In this document: piece by piece, positions 17,648 through 26,581 of the stretch
How positions within the stretch are numbered: position 1 is the first letter of the stretch
Layout of the letters: each line of letters begins with the position of its first letter
Assembly: GCA_030527185.1 (NCBI GenBank)
Contig: JAUNBF010000002.1
Location: 61,147-122,328, forward strand
DNA length: 61,182 nucleotides
Direction of reading: 5' to 3'
DNA from: Planctomycetia bacterium
GTDB lineage: Bacteria; Planctomycetota; Planctomycetia; Pirellulales; Thermoguttaceae
Translations under genes and position numbers: made by a program
Notes under the pieces: generated by a model
What the model was told of the DNA's origin: nothing
The model's input: the letters and a program-made list of their open reading frames with translations, nothing else
The model's database searches: none

Positions 17648-18376
17648 ATGACAGATACGGAAATATTGATTGAAGCGGATGGAATCAGCAAATACTACAG
17701 TGATTTTACGGCCGTCGAGGAGGTGAGTTTCCAGATTCGACGGGGGGAAGTGGTTGCTTTCCTGGGACCGAATGGGGCAGGAAAAAGTACCACGATGAAA
17801 ATCCTCACCGGGTATCTGGCTCCGACACGCGGCCATGCCCGAATTGCCGGGTTTGACATGGCGACGCAGCGGCTGGAGGGTGCCAAACATCTCGGTTATC
17901 TCCCGGAAAACGGTCCCTTATATGCCGACATGACGCCACGCGGACTGCTCACTTTTTTTGCCGAGGCACGGGAAGTTCCGCCGTCGCAGCGAAAAAGGAG
18001 GATGGAACAGGTCATCGAATTGTGCGACCTGGGAAGTGTCCTGGAAAAGCCGATCGGGAAATTGTCTCGTGGATACCGCCAGCGTGTGGGAATGGCGCAG
18101 GTTTTGCTCCACGAGCCGGAAGTGCTGATTCTGGACGAGCCGACGACCGGTTTGGATCCCAATCAGATTCATGAAGTCCGCAAAACGATCAGACGGCTGA
18201 GCGAAAATCGAACGATTCTCCTCTCCACGCACATTTTACAGGAGGTGGAGGCGATGGCCAGTCGGATTTTGTTCATTTCGGAAGGACGCCTGGTGTACGA
18301 CGGGTCGGTGGAGCAGCTTCTGGAAAATGGCGAAACACTCGACTCCCAATTCCGCCGTCTGACCACGGTTTCCTGA
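17648..18376 (+). CDS. ABC transporter ATP-binding protein, GldA-like
   Basis: 242-residue ABC ATPase. Walker A GPNGAGKST at about residue 41, Q-loop region HLGYLPENGPLY, signature LSRGYRQRVG near 140, Walker B VLILDEPTTGLD near 160, and H-loop LSTHI near 195. The short length and final segment (SRILFISEGRLVYDG) fit ABC-2/Gld-type exporters. The next two genes encode the permease-GldG fusion and a DUF4340-like protein, the standard gld-like cluster of planctomycetes and Bacteroidetes. ATG at 17636 is an alternative start, four codons earlier. The transported substrate is unknown, and gliding is not implied. Confidence 0.9.
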   Translation: MTDTEILIEADGISKYYSDFTAVEEVSFQIRRGEVVAFLGPNGAGKSTTMKILTGYLAPTRGHARIAGFDMATQRLEGAKHLGYLPENGPLYADMTPRGLLTFFAEAREVPPSQRKRRMEQVIELCDLGSVLEKPIGKLSRGYRQRVGMAQVLLHEPEVLILDEPTTGLDPNQIHEVRKTIRRLSENRTILLSTHILQEVEAMASRILFISEGRLVYDGSVEQLLENGETLDSQFRRLTTVS

Positions 18377-18434
18377 AATTCCCGCGTCCCTTTCGGCACC
18401 TCCCTTTGCGAATCCCGATTCACGGAGAAAACTC

Positions 18435-21128
18435 ATGAATACTCAAGTGATAAAAGCTATTTTTTTCCGTAATTTTTACAGTTACTTTTCCAATCCGACC
18501 GGCTATGTCTTCATCTGCGTCTTCGTTCTTTTGAGTACCTTTGCCGCGTTCTGGAACAATGCTTTTTTCGTGACGAACCTGGCTAATCTGGATCAGCTGA
18601 CACCGTTGTTTCCCTTCGTCATGCTGGTCTTCATCCCGGCCATCACGATGAGCGTCTGGGCAGACGAACGTCGGCAGGGGACGGACGAATTGATCCTGAC
18701 GCTTCCTGCGCACGATTGGGATGTTGTTTTGGGGAAATACCTGGCCTCGGCAGCGATTTATTTCTCGGCACTGGTTTTTTCCGCGATGTGCAATTTTGCC
18801 GTCCTGCGTTGGCTGGGGAATCCTGATGTGGGGCTGTTTCTGTGCACCTACGCTGGCTATTTTTTCATCGGCCTGGCGATGTTGGCGATTGGGATGGTCG
18901 CATCGTTTTTGACAGCCAATCTGACCATTGCGTATTTGCTGGGCGCGATTTTGAACGCCCCGTTGGTCTTTGCGGTTTACGCGGACACGATTTTCCATTC
19001 TCCCTTGGCGCAGATGGTGCAATACTGGAGCATTCGTGACCGTTTCGCTCCGTTTGGGCGTGGGATATTGTCGTTTGCGTCGATTTTTTATTTTGTGGCA
19101 ATTGCGGTGGTGATGCTCTACGCCTGCATGATTCTGATTGGGCGGCGGCATTGGTACGACGGAACGCGAGGGCGGAAACTGGCTTGGCACTATCTCGTCC
19201 GAGCCGTAGCGCTGCTGGCGATTGTGTCGAGCCTGACGCTCCTTTGCAGCCAGCACGACTGGCAGGAAGACTGCACCAGCGAACGGCTGAACTCGCTCTG
19301 CCCGGACACGATTTCACTTTTGAAGTCGCTGGAGGCGAAACATCCGGTGGAAATCAGCGCTTACATCAGTCCACAGGTGCCTGAGGAATATGTGCAGGTA
19401 AAGTACAATCTCGAAGCGATGCTTCACCAGATTCAGACGTATTCCGGTGGAAAAGTTCGCGTTCGGATTTACCATCTGGAACGTTTCACCGAAGCGGCAC
19501 TCCAGGCGGAAAAGGATTTTGGCATTTTGCCGCAGCGTGTGAATGTGGTTTCGCGCGGGAACATGGAAACGGCCTACGTCTATCTCGGCGTGGCGATGAC
19601 GTGTGGGCTGAATCGGGATGTGACGCCGTTTTTGACGCGGGGACTTTCGGTGGAGTATGAGTTGGTGCGGTCGCTGTTGAGTGTGACGGCAGCCAAACGA
19701 AAACGGATTGGAATCCTTGCCACGGACGCTCATTTGATGGGTGGGTTCAGTTCCGCGACGATGCAAATCACCCCTCCCAGTCCGATTGTCACGGAATTGC
19801 AGCGTTCGTGTGAGGTCATTCCGGTGAGTGCCAGGGAAAAAATCGACATTTCGTCGCTCGATGCGCTTCTGGCGGTGCAGCCTTCGACACTTCCGCCGGA
19901 GGAGATGAAAAACTTCATCCAGGCCGTTTCGGATGGACTTCCGACCGCAATTTTTGAAGACCCGATGCCGATTTATGGCGACATCACCTCCACCAGTGGC
20001 GTTCGCCGCCCACCGCAAAATACCCGCAATCCGTTCCTTTTGCAGCAGGAAAACTTGCCCAAGGGGGATATTCGTCCTTTGTGGACGTTGCTGGGAATGC
20101 AATTTTCCGAGAAAAACATCGTTTCGCAGCAATACACGCCGATTCCACGTTTGGCGATGTTGCCGTCGCAGTTTGTGATTATCGACCGCAACAGCCTGAA
20201 TCCGAAGCCTTTTTCGCGGCTGAATCCGGTGACGCGAGGAATGCGGCGGCTGATCATTCCGTTTGGCGGTTATCTGGCACCTGCGGAAGATTCGGCAAAA
20301 GACGCTTTTGTACCACTCGTGGTGGCTTCGGCCAATACGGGGGTGGCACGTTACGACGACCTGTTGCGAATCCCGGCCATGGGGTCTTCGCTGGGCAATC
20401 TCAATCCCGACGTGGCGTTTGAAATTGACAAAAAACGGTATGCCATGGCGGCGGAAATCCAGAAAAAGAATCCCCGCCCCGATCACCCGGATATTCACGC
20501 GATTGTCACGGCGGACATCGACATGCTGTTCGACATTTTCTTCCAATTCCGTGCCGAAGCGGTCTCGGAAGACGTCGATTTTGACAATGTGACGTACACG
20601 CTGAATGTGCTGGACCGTCTTTGCGATGAGACGCGGTTTTTTGCCATTCGGGAACATCAACCCGTGCATCGGAAACTGGTCGCCATTGATAAAATTACCG
20701 CCCAGGCTCAGGAGGAAAATGCCCGCGAACGGAAAAAATTGCAGGACGCTTTCCAGCAGATGGTCAAAGAGGAACAGGACAAAATCGAACAGGAAAAAGT
20801 CCGTCTGGCCTCCGAATTGGAACGTGGCAAAATCAACAAATCGGTGGCCGATACGCAATTGTCGCTTTTTGTGGAAGACCGTCTGAAACGGATGATGGTC
20901 GAAGAAGAGCGTGCCAGAACCGAAATGCAGCAGAAAATCGAACTCCTGGAAACCGAGTTGCAAGCCAAAATCGTCCAGGCACAGAATCGTTGCAAATGGC
21001 TGGCGGTCATTTTGCCTCCCATTTTGCCGTTACTGGTGGCGATTGGCGTCTTTTTGCGACGAAAATGGAAACAACGCGAAGGTGTCTCCCAACGACGGCT
21101 GCGGAAAAAATTGATAATTGATAATTGA
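18435..21128 (+). CDS. ABC-2 permease (GldF-like) fused to GldG-like domain
   Basis: 897 residues. The first 265 or so form an ABC-2/GldF-type permease with about six membrane helices (e.g. VFICVFVLLSTFAAFW, YFFIGLAMLAIGMVASFL, FVAIAVVMLYACMILI). After another helix (ALLAIVSSLTLLC) comes a large extracytoplasmic GldG-like region (about 290-720: HPVEISAYISPQVPEEYVQVK and the LSVEYELVRSLLSV stretch). A charged coiled coil (about 745-850) and a final helix (WLAVILPPILPLLVAIGVFL) close it. GldF and GldG are separate proteins in Flavobacterium; here they are one chain. The last codons, KLIIDN and the stop, lie within the AATTGATAATT repeat. Confidence 0.85.
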   Translation: MNTQVIKAIFFRNFYSYFSNPTGYVFICVFVLLSTFAAFWNNAFFVTNLANLDQLTPLFPFVMLVFIPAITMSVWADERRQGTDELILTLPAHDWDVVLGKYLASAAIYFSALVFSAMCNFAVLRWLGNPDVGLFLCTYAGYFFIGLAMLAIGMVASFLTANLTIAYLLGAILNAPLVFAVYADTIFHSPLAQMVQYWSIRDRFAPFGRGILSFASIFYFVAIAVVMLYACMILIGRRHWYDGTRGRKLAWHYLVRAVALLAIVSSLTLLCSQHDWQEDCTSERLNSLCPDTISLLKSLEAKHPVEISAYISPQVPEEYVQVKYNLEAMLHQIQTYSGGKVRVRIYHLERFTEAALQAEKDFGILPQRVNVVSRGNMETAYVYLGVAMTCGLNRDVTPFLTRGLSVEYELVRSLLSVTAAKRKRIGILATDAHLMGGFSSATMQITPPSPIVTELQRSCEVIPVSAREKIDISSLDALLAVQPSTLPPEEMKNFIQAVSDGLPTAIFEDPMPIYGDITSTSGVRRPPQNTRNPFLLQQENLPKGDIRPLWTLLGMQFSEKNIVSQQYTPIPRLAMLPSQFVIIDRNSLNPKPFSRLNPVTRGMRRLIIPFGGYLAPAEDSAKDAFVPLVVASANTGVARYDDLLRIPAMGSSLGNLNPDVAFEIDKKRYAMAAEIQKKNPRPDHPDIHAIVTADIDMLFDIFFQFRAEAVSEDVDFDNVTYTLNVLDRLCDETRFFAIREHQPVHRKLVAIDKITAQAQEENARERKKLQDAFQQMVKEEQDKIEQEKVRLASELERGKINKSVADTQLSLFVEDRLKRMMVEEERARTEMQQKIELLETELQAKIVQAQNRCKWLAVILPPILPLLVAIGVFLRRKWKQREGVSQRRLRKKLIIDN

Positions 21129-21134
21129 TAATTG
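21109..21134. repeat. AATTGAT tandem repeat at the end of the permease gene
   Basis: Three to four tandem AATTGAT units that encode the last residues LIIDN and the stop of the permease-GldG gene, followed by TAA in frame. Same unit as at 98-123 and 14263-14276. Confidence 0.8.
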
Positions 21135-21180
21135 GTGATTGGTGATGGGTGGTGATGGTAGCGGGGGGTTGAAAAAGATT

Positions 21181-22674
21181 ATGAACGAAAAGACAAAAAC
21201 AACGATATTTGTTACCCTGGCGATTCTTTTGGGATTTGTGGCTTACCAGACGACGAAAAGTTCCCAACAGACGTTTCAGGTCGAGGATATGGTGGGGCAG
21301 GAACTGTTCCCGGAATTGACAGATGCCTTGCAGGTCACGTCGATGGAGATTGTTCGCTACGACGAAAAGACGGGGGAATTGGTTCCGTTTGAGGTGCGTC
21401 AGGTGAATCATCAGTGGTCTCTGCCGTCGCATGATCATTATCCTGCCGACGCGGAAAATCAGGTGGTCCAGGCCGCGACTTCGCTGATGGGTTTACGGGT
21501 GATCCGGGTGGTGAGCCGAAACGCTTCCTCCCATGCGGATTACGGCGTTCTGGAGCCAGACCCGACGAAAGTGCGGATGGGTGATTCGGGCGTTGGGGAA
21601 AAGGTGGTGCTGAAAAACGCTCAGGGGGAGATCTTGCTGAACCTCATCATCGGCAAAGAGGTGGATGCCGGATCGGGAAAACGGTATGTGCGTCGTCTGG
21701 GACAAGACCCGGTTTACATTGTGGAACTGAAAACGGAGAATCTTTCCGCCGATTTTGCCGACTGGATTGAGAAAGACCTGATGAAATTGCAGCCGTGGGA
21801 CATTACCGGGCTGGATATTTACGACTATTCGCTCGATTTGGCTGCCGGAACAACGAACATTCGGGGAAACGTTCGGCTCGATTATGCCGATATGCAGACG
21901 CCGGACTGGACGCTTGAAAGCAACCAGGTTCCTCTGGCAAACGGTGCCATGGTAGAGCGACCCATGCCGGAAGGGAAGGTTTTGAACCGCACGAAATTGA
22001 ACGAATGCCGCAACGCGCTGGCGGAAATGCGGATTGTGGACGTCGCCAAAAAACCGGATGGACTGACGGCTGATTTGAAAGTGCCGGGGAATCTGGCTTT
22101 TTCACAAGACGCGGTGGAGTCGCTGAAAACGAAAGGGTTTCACCTGATTGAATTTCCCATTGAGGAGGGCAAAACACAGCGAGTACTCCTCTCCAACGAA
22201 GGGGAAATGCGGGTCGTTTGCAAAAATGGCGTGGCGTATATCCTTCGTTTTGGGAACATTGCGGGAAAACAGGCATTCACGGAAGCGACGCCGGAGAGTG
22301 AGACCGCCAATCTGAATCGGTACCTTTTCATCATGGCCGATTGGGAGCCTGACACGGTGGAAAAGGAGACACTCCAACCCCTTCCGCAGGAGCCTGCCGC
22401 CGATGCCAGCGAAGATGTGAAATCGCAATACGCGGCACAAAAAGTGGCTATCGAGACAACCAACAAGGCGTTGGAAGAGAAAAATCAGAAGGCGTTGGAG
22501 GAAGCCCAAAAACGGGTTCAGGAACTCAACGACCGCTTTGCCAGTTGGTATTACATCATTCCCGACTCGGTTTATCAGCAAATTCACCTCGATTACGGCG
22601 ACATTTTCGTCCCTCCTTCCGAAACCGAGGTTCAGGAAGAGCCACCCCATGAACACGACGGCCATGAGCATTAA
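21181..22674 (+). CDS. DUF4340-like membrane-anchored protein of the ABC exporter
   Basis: 497 residues. One N-terminal transmembrane helix (TTIFVTLAILLGFVAYQ, about 7-23) precedes an extracytoplasmic region with the DUF4340-like pattern: EIVRYDEKTGELVPFEVRQV...WSLPSHDHYPADAENQVVQAATSL near 45-100 and LNLIIGKEVDAGSGKRYVRR near 155. An Ala/Glu-rich coiled coil (about 400-460) and a His-rich tail ending EHDGHEH follow; the tail might bind metal. DUF4340 proteins usually sit behind gldG-type genes, as here, and are thought to be accessory to the transporter. ATG at 21139 is also possible, but the hydrophobic helix follows 21181 more directly. Its end overlaps folK. Confidence 0.8.
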   Translation: MNEKTKTTIFVTLAILLGFVAYQTTKSSQQTFQVEDMVGQELFPELTDALQVTSMEIVRYDEKTGELVPFEVRQVNHQWSLPSHDHYPADAENQVVQAATSLMGLRVIRVVSRNASSHADYGVLEPDPTKVRMGDSGVGEKVVLKNAQGEILLNLIIGKEVDAGSGKRYVRRLGQDPVYIVELKTENLSADFADWIEKDLMKLQPWDITGLDIYDYSLDLAAGTTNIRGNVRLDYADMQTPDWTLESNQVPLANGAMVERPMPEGKVLNRTKLNECRNALAEMRIVDVAKKPDGLTADLKVPGNLAFSQDAVESLKTKGFHLIEFPIEEGKTQRVLLSNEGEMRVVCKNGVAYILRFGNIAGKQAFTEATPESETANLNRYLFIMADWEPDTVEKETLQPLPQEPAADASEDVKSQYAAQKVAIETTNKALEEKNQKALEEAQKRVQELNDRFASWYYIIPDSVYQQIHLDYGDIFVPPSETEVQEEPPHEHDGHEH

Positions 22675-23161
22675 ACAGCCGATCCAGCACGATGTTCTCG
22701 TCGCTTTCGGGAGCAATCAGGGGGATTCGGAAGCGTGGTTGGCTCAGGTGGTGGGAATTTTGCGTCGCCAGACGTGGATTTTCGATTTTCAGACGAGTCG
22801 CGGATACTGGACGCCGCCAGTCGATTGCGAACCGGGCGCACGAGACTTTCTCAACGTGGTATTTCGCTGGAAAGTGCCTGAAAAAACGTCCCCGGAAGAG
22901 GTGTTGGCCTTTTTGCTCCAACAGGAAAAGGATTTGGGCAGGAAACGTCTTCCCGGAACCCGTTCGCGAAACGTCGATTTGGACTTGTTGTTGTTCGACG
23001 GAGAGTGTCGTCATCAGCCACCAACGTTGATTTTGCCGCACCCACGGATGTGTCAACGTCGGTTTGTGCTGGAGCCAGCGGTGGAAATTGCCGGAGAGTG
23101 GATTCATCCGGTAGAAAAAAAGTCGCTTCGGGAATTGTTGTCCCAAGTTGTTGAAAATTAA
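22649..23161 (+). CDS. folK: HPPK, 2-amino-4-hydroxy-6-hydroxymethyldihydropteridine diphosphokinase
   Basis: 170-residue HPPK, which transfers pyrophosphate from ATP in folate synthesis. Motifs: VLVAFGSNQGDSEAWLAQVV at about 15-34 (the N-terminal HPPK signature), ARDFLNVVF near 70, GRKRLPGTRSRNVDLDLLLF near 105 and LPHPRMCQRRFVLEPA near 135. The start at 22649 overlaps the preceding gene by 26 bases, so translation is likely coupled; ATG at 22664 is an alternative. panC follows within 25 bases, forming a vitamin (folate/pantothenate) pair. Confidence 0.93.
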   Translation: MNTTAMSIKQPIQHDVLVAFGSNQGDSEAWLAQVVGILRRQTWIFDFQTSRGYWTPPVDCEPGARDFLNVVFRWKVPEKTSPEEVLAFLLQQEKDLGRKRLPGTRSRNVDLDLLLFDGECRHQPPTLILPHPRMCQRRFVLEPAVEIAGEWIHPVEKKSLRELLSQVVEN

Positions 23162-23182
23162 GAAATAAAGAATTTGAAAAAA

Positions 23183-24058
23183 ATGGCTGTAAAAGTATTC
23201 CATCATCTTCAAGATTTGAAAAACTGGGTTCGGGAAACGCGAACGGCGGGAAAGAGTATCGGTCTGGTTCCGACGATGGGAGCACTCCATGCCGGGCATT
23301 TGAGTTTGGTAGAAAAATCGCTGGAAAAAACGGATAGAACGGTGGTTTCCATTTTCGTCAATCCGACGCAATTCGGCCCGCAGGAAGACTTTGCGAAATA
23401 TCCCCGAACGCTGGAAAAAGATTTGGCCGCGTTGGAATCGGTGGCGGGCGACCGGGAAATGGTTGTTTTGGCCCCTTCCGCAACGGAGATGTATCCCGCC
23501 GGATTCGAGACGTTCATCGAGGTGGGCGGAGCGGCCAAACCATTGGAAGGAAGTTGCCGTCCGGGGCATTTTCGCGGTGTGGCGACGGTGGTTTTGAAGT
23601 TGTTCCTGTTGACGGAGTGCGACGTTGCTTTTTTCGGCCAGAAAGATTTTCAGCAGGTTCAGGTCATTCGGCAGATGGTACGAGACTTGAACGTTCCGGT
23701 GGAGATCGGGATGTGTCCGATTGTGCGGGAGGCGGATGGTCTGGCAATGAGTTCGCGAAATCGGTACCTGTCGCCCGAAGCACGCCAACGGGCATTGGCT
23801 CTGTCGCAGAGTTTGCACCAGGCAAAACAACATTTGCGTCAGGGCATTCGGGAAGTTTCGGTTCTGGAAGCGGAAATGCGGAAGATTTTGGAGTCCCACC
23901 CGAATCATCAGGTTGATTATGTGGCAATCGTTCATCCCGAAACGCTTTTGCCGCAGTCGGAAAAAATCGTTTTTCCCGTGGCGTTCCTTTTGGCAGTGCG
24001 GGTGGATGAAACGCGGCTGATCGACAATCTTCTGGTCGAATCCGAAACGGAAATTTAA
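23183..24058 (+). CDS. panC: Pantothenate synthetase (pantoate-beta-alanine ligase)
   Basis: 291 residues. It joins pantoate and beta-alanine via an adenylate. Motifs: LVPTMGALHAGHLSLV (about 27-42, with the HIGH-like nucleotidyl-transfer motif), VSIFVNPTQFGPQEDFAKYPRTL near 57, FGQKDFQQVQVIRQMV near 150 and SSRNRYLSPEARQRA near 187. The length matches the family. It sits between folK and lgt in one direction. The ATG at 23183 lacks a strong ribosome site and probably depends on coupling with folK. coaE (dephospho-CoA kinase) of the same pathway is fused to another enzyme just downstream on the opposite strand. Confidence 0.95.
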   Translation: MAVKVFHHLQDLKNWVRETRTAGKSIGLVPTMGALHAGHLSLVEKSLEKTDRTVVSIFVNPTQFGPQEDFAKYPRTLEKDLAALESVAGDREMVVLAPSATEMYPAGFETFIEVGGAAKPLEGSCRPGHFRGVATVVLKLFLLTECDVAFFGQKDFQQVQVIRQMVRDLNVPVEIGMCPIVREADGLAMSSRNRYLSPEARQRALALSQSLHQAKQHLRQGIREVSVLEAEMRKILESHPNHQVDYVAIVHPETLLPQSEKIVFPVAFLLAVRVDETRLIDNLLVESETEI

Positions 24059-24077
24059 TCAAGAAAGCAGAATTCCC

Positions 24078-25406
24078 ATGCGACAGACCCTTTTTTACAT
24101 TCCCTACGAAATTTTCGGCCTTCCGACATTTGGCCTGTTATTCTTGGGCTGGTTGCTGGGGATCGGTATCAGTACGTGGGTTTTCTGGCGGAAAAACCAT
24201 ACCTGGACACGGGAAAACAGCACGACGCTGTTGCTGAGTCTGGCGACAGGCGTGGCTCTGTGCTGGGGGCTGCCCATGGTGGGGCGTCCGGCGGGGATTC
24301 CGGTGCAGGGATACGGCGTGATGATGCTTCTGGCGGTTCTTCTGTCGGGCGGACTGGCGATGAAACGGGCGAAAAAGTTCGGTTTTCGACCGGAAAATGT
24401 CTTTGAAATCTGCTTCTGGCTCGTCATTCCCGGACTGATTGGGGCACGGCTCTTTTATGTGGTGGAATACTGGAACGAAATTTATTCGCCGAATTTTCTT
24501 CAACTGGTCTGGAACATCCTCAATTTCCCGGAAGGAGGGCTGGTTGTTTACGGCTCGTTTTTCGGCGGGTTGGTGGGGGGTCTCTATTACCTATGGAGTC
24601 GTCATTTGTCGGTGTTGCGGATGTTGGATTTGCTGGCTCCAAGCATGGTTTTGGGGCTGGCGTTGGGGCGAATTGGCTGTTTTCTCAACGGCTGTTGTTT
24701 CGGCGGCGTCTGCCCAGCAGAACACGCGGCATGGGGCGTCCATTTTCCGGCTGGCAGTCCCCCCTATCAACGTCAGGTGTACGAGGGAAAGCTGGTTCCC
24801 AATCCGCACGATTTTTACTACGGAATGCGTTTCGATTACCAAATTGGGCGAAACGGCTCTGCGGAAATTGTCGTGGCGGAGGTGCAGCCGGAAAGTATCG
24901 CGGCGAAAAAAGATGTCCGGGCAGGGGATGTCGTCGTGACACTCCAGGGAGATGTGCCGTTGGAATTGAACAGTATGTTGTACGAACTGGTGACGCAAAC
25001 CCGTTGGACAGGATGTATCGTGATGACGCTCTCCCGCCAGGGTCAGGAAATCGAGCGTCGCTGGTGTACCGTCTGCGCCCCTGGTCCCGTCAGTTTGCCA
25101 GTCTATCCGACGCAATTGTACAGCAGTGCCAACGCGTTTTGCCTTTTTGTGCTGCTTCTGATTTACTCTTTCTGGCGGCGAAATCCCCAAGGGGTTGGAA
25201 TGCGGCGGGACGGGGAGGTTTTTGCGTGGCTCATTACGCTCTATCCCATCACACGGTTTATTCTGGAGATGATTCGGACGGACGAAACCGATTTTCTCCA
25301 TACCGGAATGAGCATTTCCCAAAATATCAGCATTGCCCTTTTCTGTTTTGCCATCCTTTTCTGGATTTACCTCTGGCGACGTACTTCCTCAACAAAACCT
25401 TTATAA
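24078..25406 (+). CDS. lgt: Prolipoprotein diacylglyceryl transferase with PDZ-like insert
   Basis: 442 residues versus about 260-300 in most bacteria. The Lgt core has several membrane helices, GLVVYGSFFGGLVGG near 155 and the signature LGRIGCFLNGCCFGG near 195-209. The C-terminal YPTQLYSSANAFCLFVLLL and TRFILEMIRTDE match Lgt ends. Between the signature and the final helices lies an insert of about 100 residues (roughly 240-335) with a PDZ-like core (AEIVVAEVQPESIAAKKDVRAGDVVVTLQGD). Lgt transfers diacylglycerol to lipobox cysteines, needed by the lipoproteins of this window. Its 3' end overlaps the convergent cyclo-ligase/CoaE gene by 40 bases. Confidence 0.93.
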   Translation: MRQTLFYIPYEIFGLPTFGLLFLGWLLGIGISTWVFWRKNHTWTRENSTTLLLSLATGVALCWGLPMVGRPAGIPVQGYGVMMLLAVLLSGGLAMKRAKKFGFRPENVFEICFWLVIPGLIGARLFYVVEYWNEIYSPNFLQLVWNILNFPEGGLVVYGSFFGGLVGGLYYLWSRHLSVLRMLDLLAPSMVLGLALGRIGCFLNGCCFGGVCPAEHAAWGVHFPAGSPPYQRQVYEGKLVPNPHDFYYGMRFDYQIGRNGSAEIVVAEVQPESIAAKKDVRAGDVVVTLQGDVPLELNSMLYELVTQTRWTGCIVMTLSRQGQEIERRWCTVCAPGPVSLPVYPTQLYSSANAFCLFVLLLIYSFWRRNPQGVGMRRDGEVFAWLITLYPITRFILEMIRTDETDFLHTGMSISQNISIALFCFAILFWIYLWRRTSSTKPL

Positions 25407-26581
25407 AAATCCCTTTCAGGAAACCGCTCCGCCAACCAACGTTCCAACTGCTGGCGGAGTGCTTCTGGAGTGGTGTCATTTTTCACCACCACCGTGGCGG
25501 CGGCACGTTTGCGTTCCAGCGAAAATTGCCGTTTTTCCCGTTGCAAAAGCTCGTCTTCCGTCCAACCACGTCCCCGCGCAAACGCCCATTGCCTTTCCCG
25601 CGGCGTCTCCACGAAAAGTATCTCATCGCAAAATCCCTGCCAGCCCGCTTCCAGCAAAAGAGCCGCGTCGAGAACGATCCACGGACGTCGCTGGTGGACG
25701 CATTGCTGGCGAAAACGTTTCCATCGCTCCTCAATCCAGGGATGGATGAGCCGATCGAGAAATGCCAGATCTTCCCCATCTCCTTCTGAGAAAACCACTT
25801 GCGCCAATTTGGGGCGGCTGACAGATGTATCGGTATCCAACACAGACACCCCCCAGCGAGCCACGATTTTTTCTCGAATTTCGGGGTCTTCCAACGCCTG
25901 ATGCCCCACCTGGTCGGCGGGAAAGAGGGCGGCTCCTTGCTGTGCCAGAAACTCGGAAACCAACGATTTTCCACAGGCAATTCCCCCCACCACCCCCACC
26001 ACCATCGGCAGACATCGTATCCACCGACTTTCCGTCACGAGAAAATCGACCGCGTAATCCTCCGGCTCCAGGGGCACCGCATCGAGAATCTGGCAATCGA
26101 ATCCGGCTCCCACCGTTCGCGTTCGAGGAGAAAGTTTCGGCAAAAAGCGGTCGTAATATCCTCCCCCCTGCCCCAGCCGGCCACCCCAAAAGTCCCAAGC
26201 CAAACCGGGCACCAGCACCAAGTCCAACCGATTTGGCTCCACTCGCCGGGACGCCACGTTCCGCCACGTTTCGGACGGTTCCAAAATACCATACTTTCCC
26301 CGCTCCAATTCCGTCTCTGATTGCAGATGAAAAAGTCCTAACTCCTTATTTGGTAAGCAGTAAGGAACCACGCACCGTTTTTGGGAATCGGCCAACAGAG
26401 TCTGTAAAAGAAGTGTCGTTTTCAGTTCCGATGCCAAATCGAGATAGATCAGAACCGTCTCCGCGTTCCGATAAAGCGACGTTTGGAGGAATCGCTCCAT
26501 CGCCTTTTGACTCAAACGTGCGTGAGAGGCCACGTTTTGCCGTTTTTGCCGCATTGCCGCGCGTAAAATCGCTTTTTTCAT
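25367..26581 (-). CDS. coaE: Fusion: 5-formyl-THF cyclo-ligase and dephospho-CoA kinase
   Basis: 404-residue bifunctional protein. Residues 1-190 are a 5-formyltetrahydrofolate cyclo-ligase (MTHFS): R/K-rich start, LDLVLVPGLAWDFWGGRLGQ near 119 and QGGGYYDRFL near 138-147. Residues 193-404 are CoaE: P-loop GGIACGKS (199-206), FPADQVGHQALEDP near 219, the LID/RAQ-type region (RQWAFARGRGWTEDELLQRE) and PWIVLDAALLLEAGW. Both halves appear complete, with no stop or frameshift between. The cyclo-ligase recycles 5-formyl-THF; CoaE makes the final CoA step. Its start overlaps the hpt stop by four bases (ATGA-type), so the two genes form an operon. Confidence 0.93.
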   Translation of the reverse strand: MKKAILRAAMRQKRQNVASHARLSQKAMERFLQTSLYRNAETVLIYLDLASELKTTLLLQTLLADSQKRCVVPYCLPNKELGLFHLQSETELERGKYGILEPSETWRNVASRRVEPNRLDLVLVPGLAWDFWGGRLGQGGGYYDRFLPKLSPRTRTVGAGFDCQILDAVPLEPEDYAVDFLVTESRWIRCLPMVVGVVGGIACGKSLVSEFLAQQGAALFPADQVGHQALEDPEIREKIVARWGVSVLDTDTSVSRPKLAQVVFSEGDGEDLAFLDRLIHPWIEERWKRFRQQCVHQRRPWIVLDAALLLEAGWQGFCDEILFVETPRERQWAFARGRGWTEDELLQREKRQFSLERKRAAATVVVKNDTTPEALRQQLERWLAERFPERDFYKGFVEEVRRQR

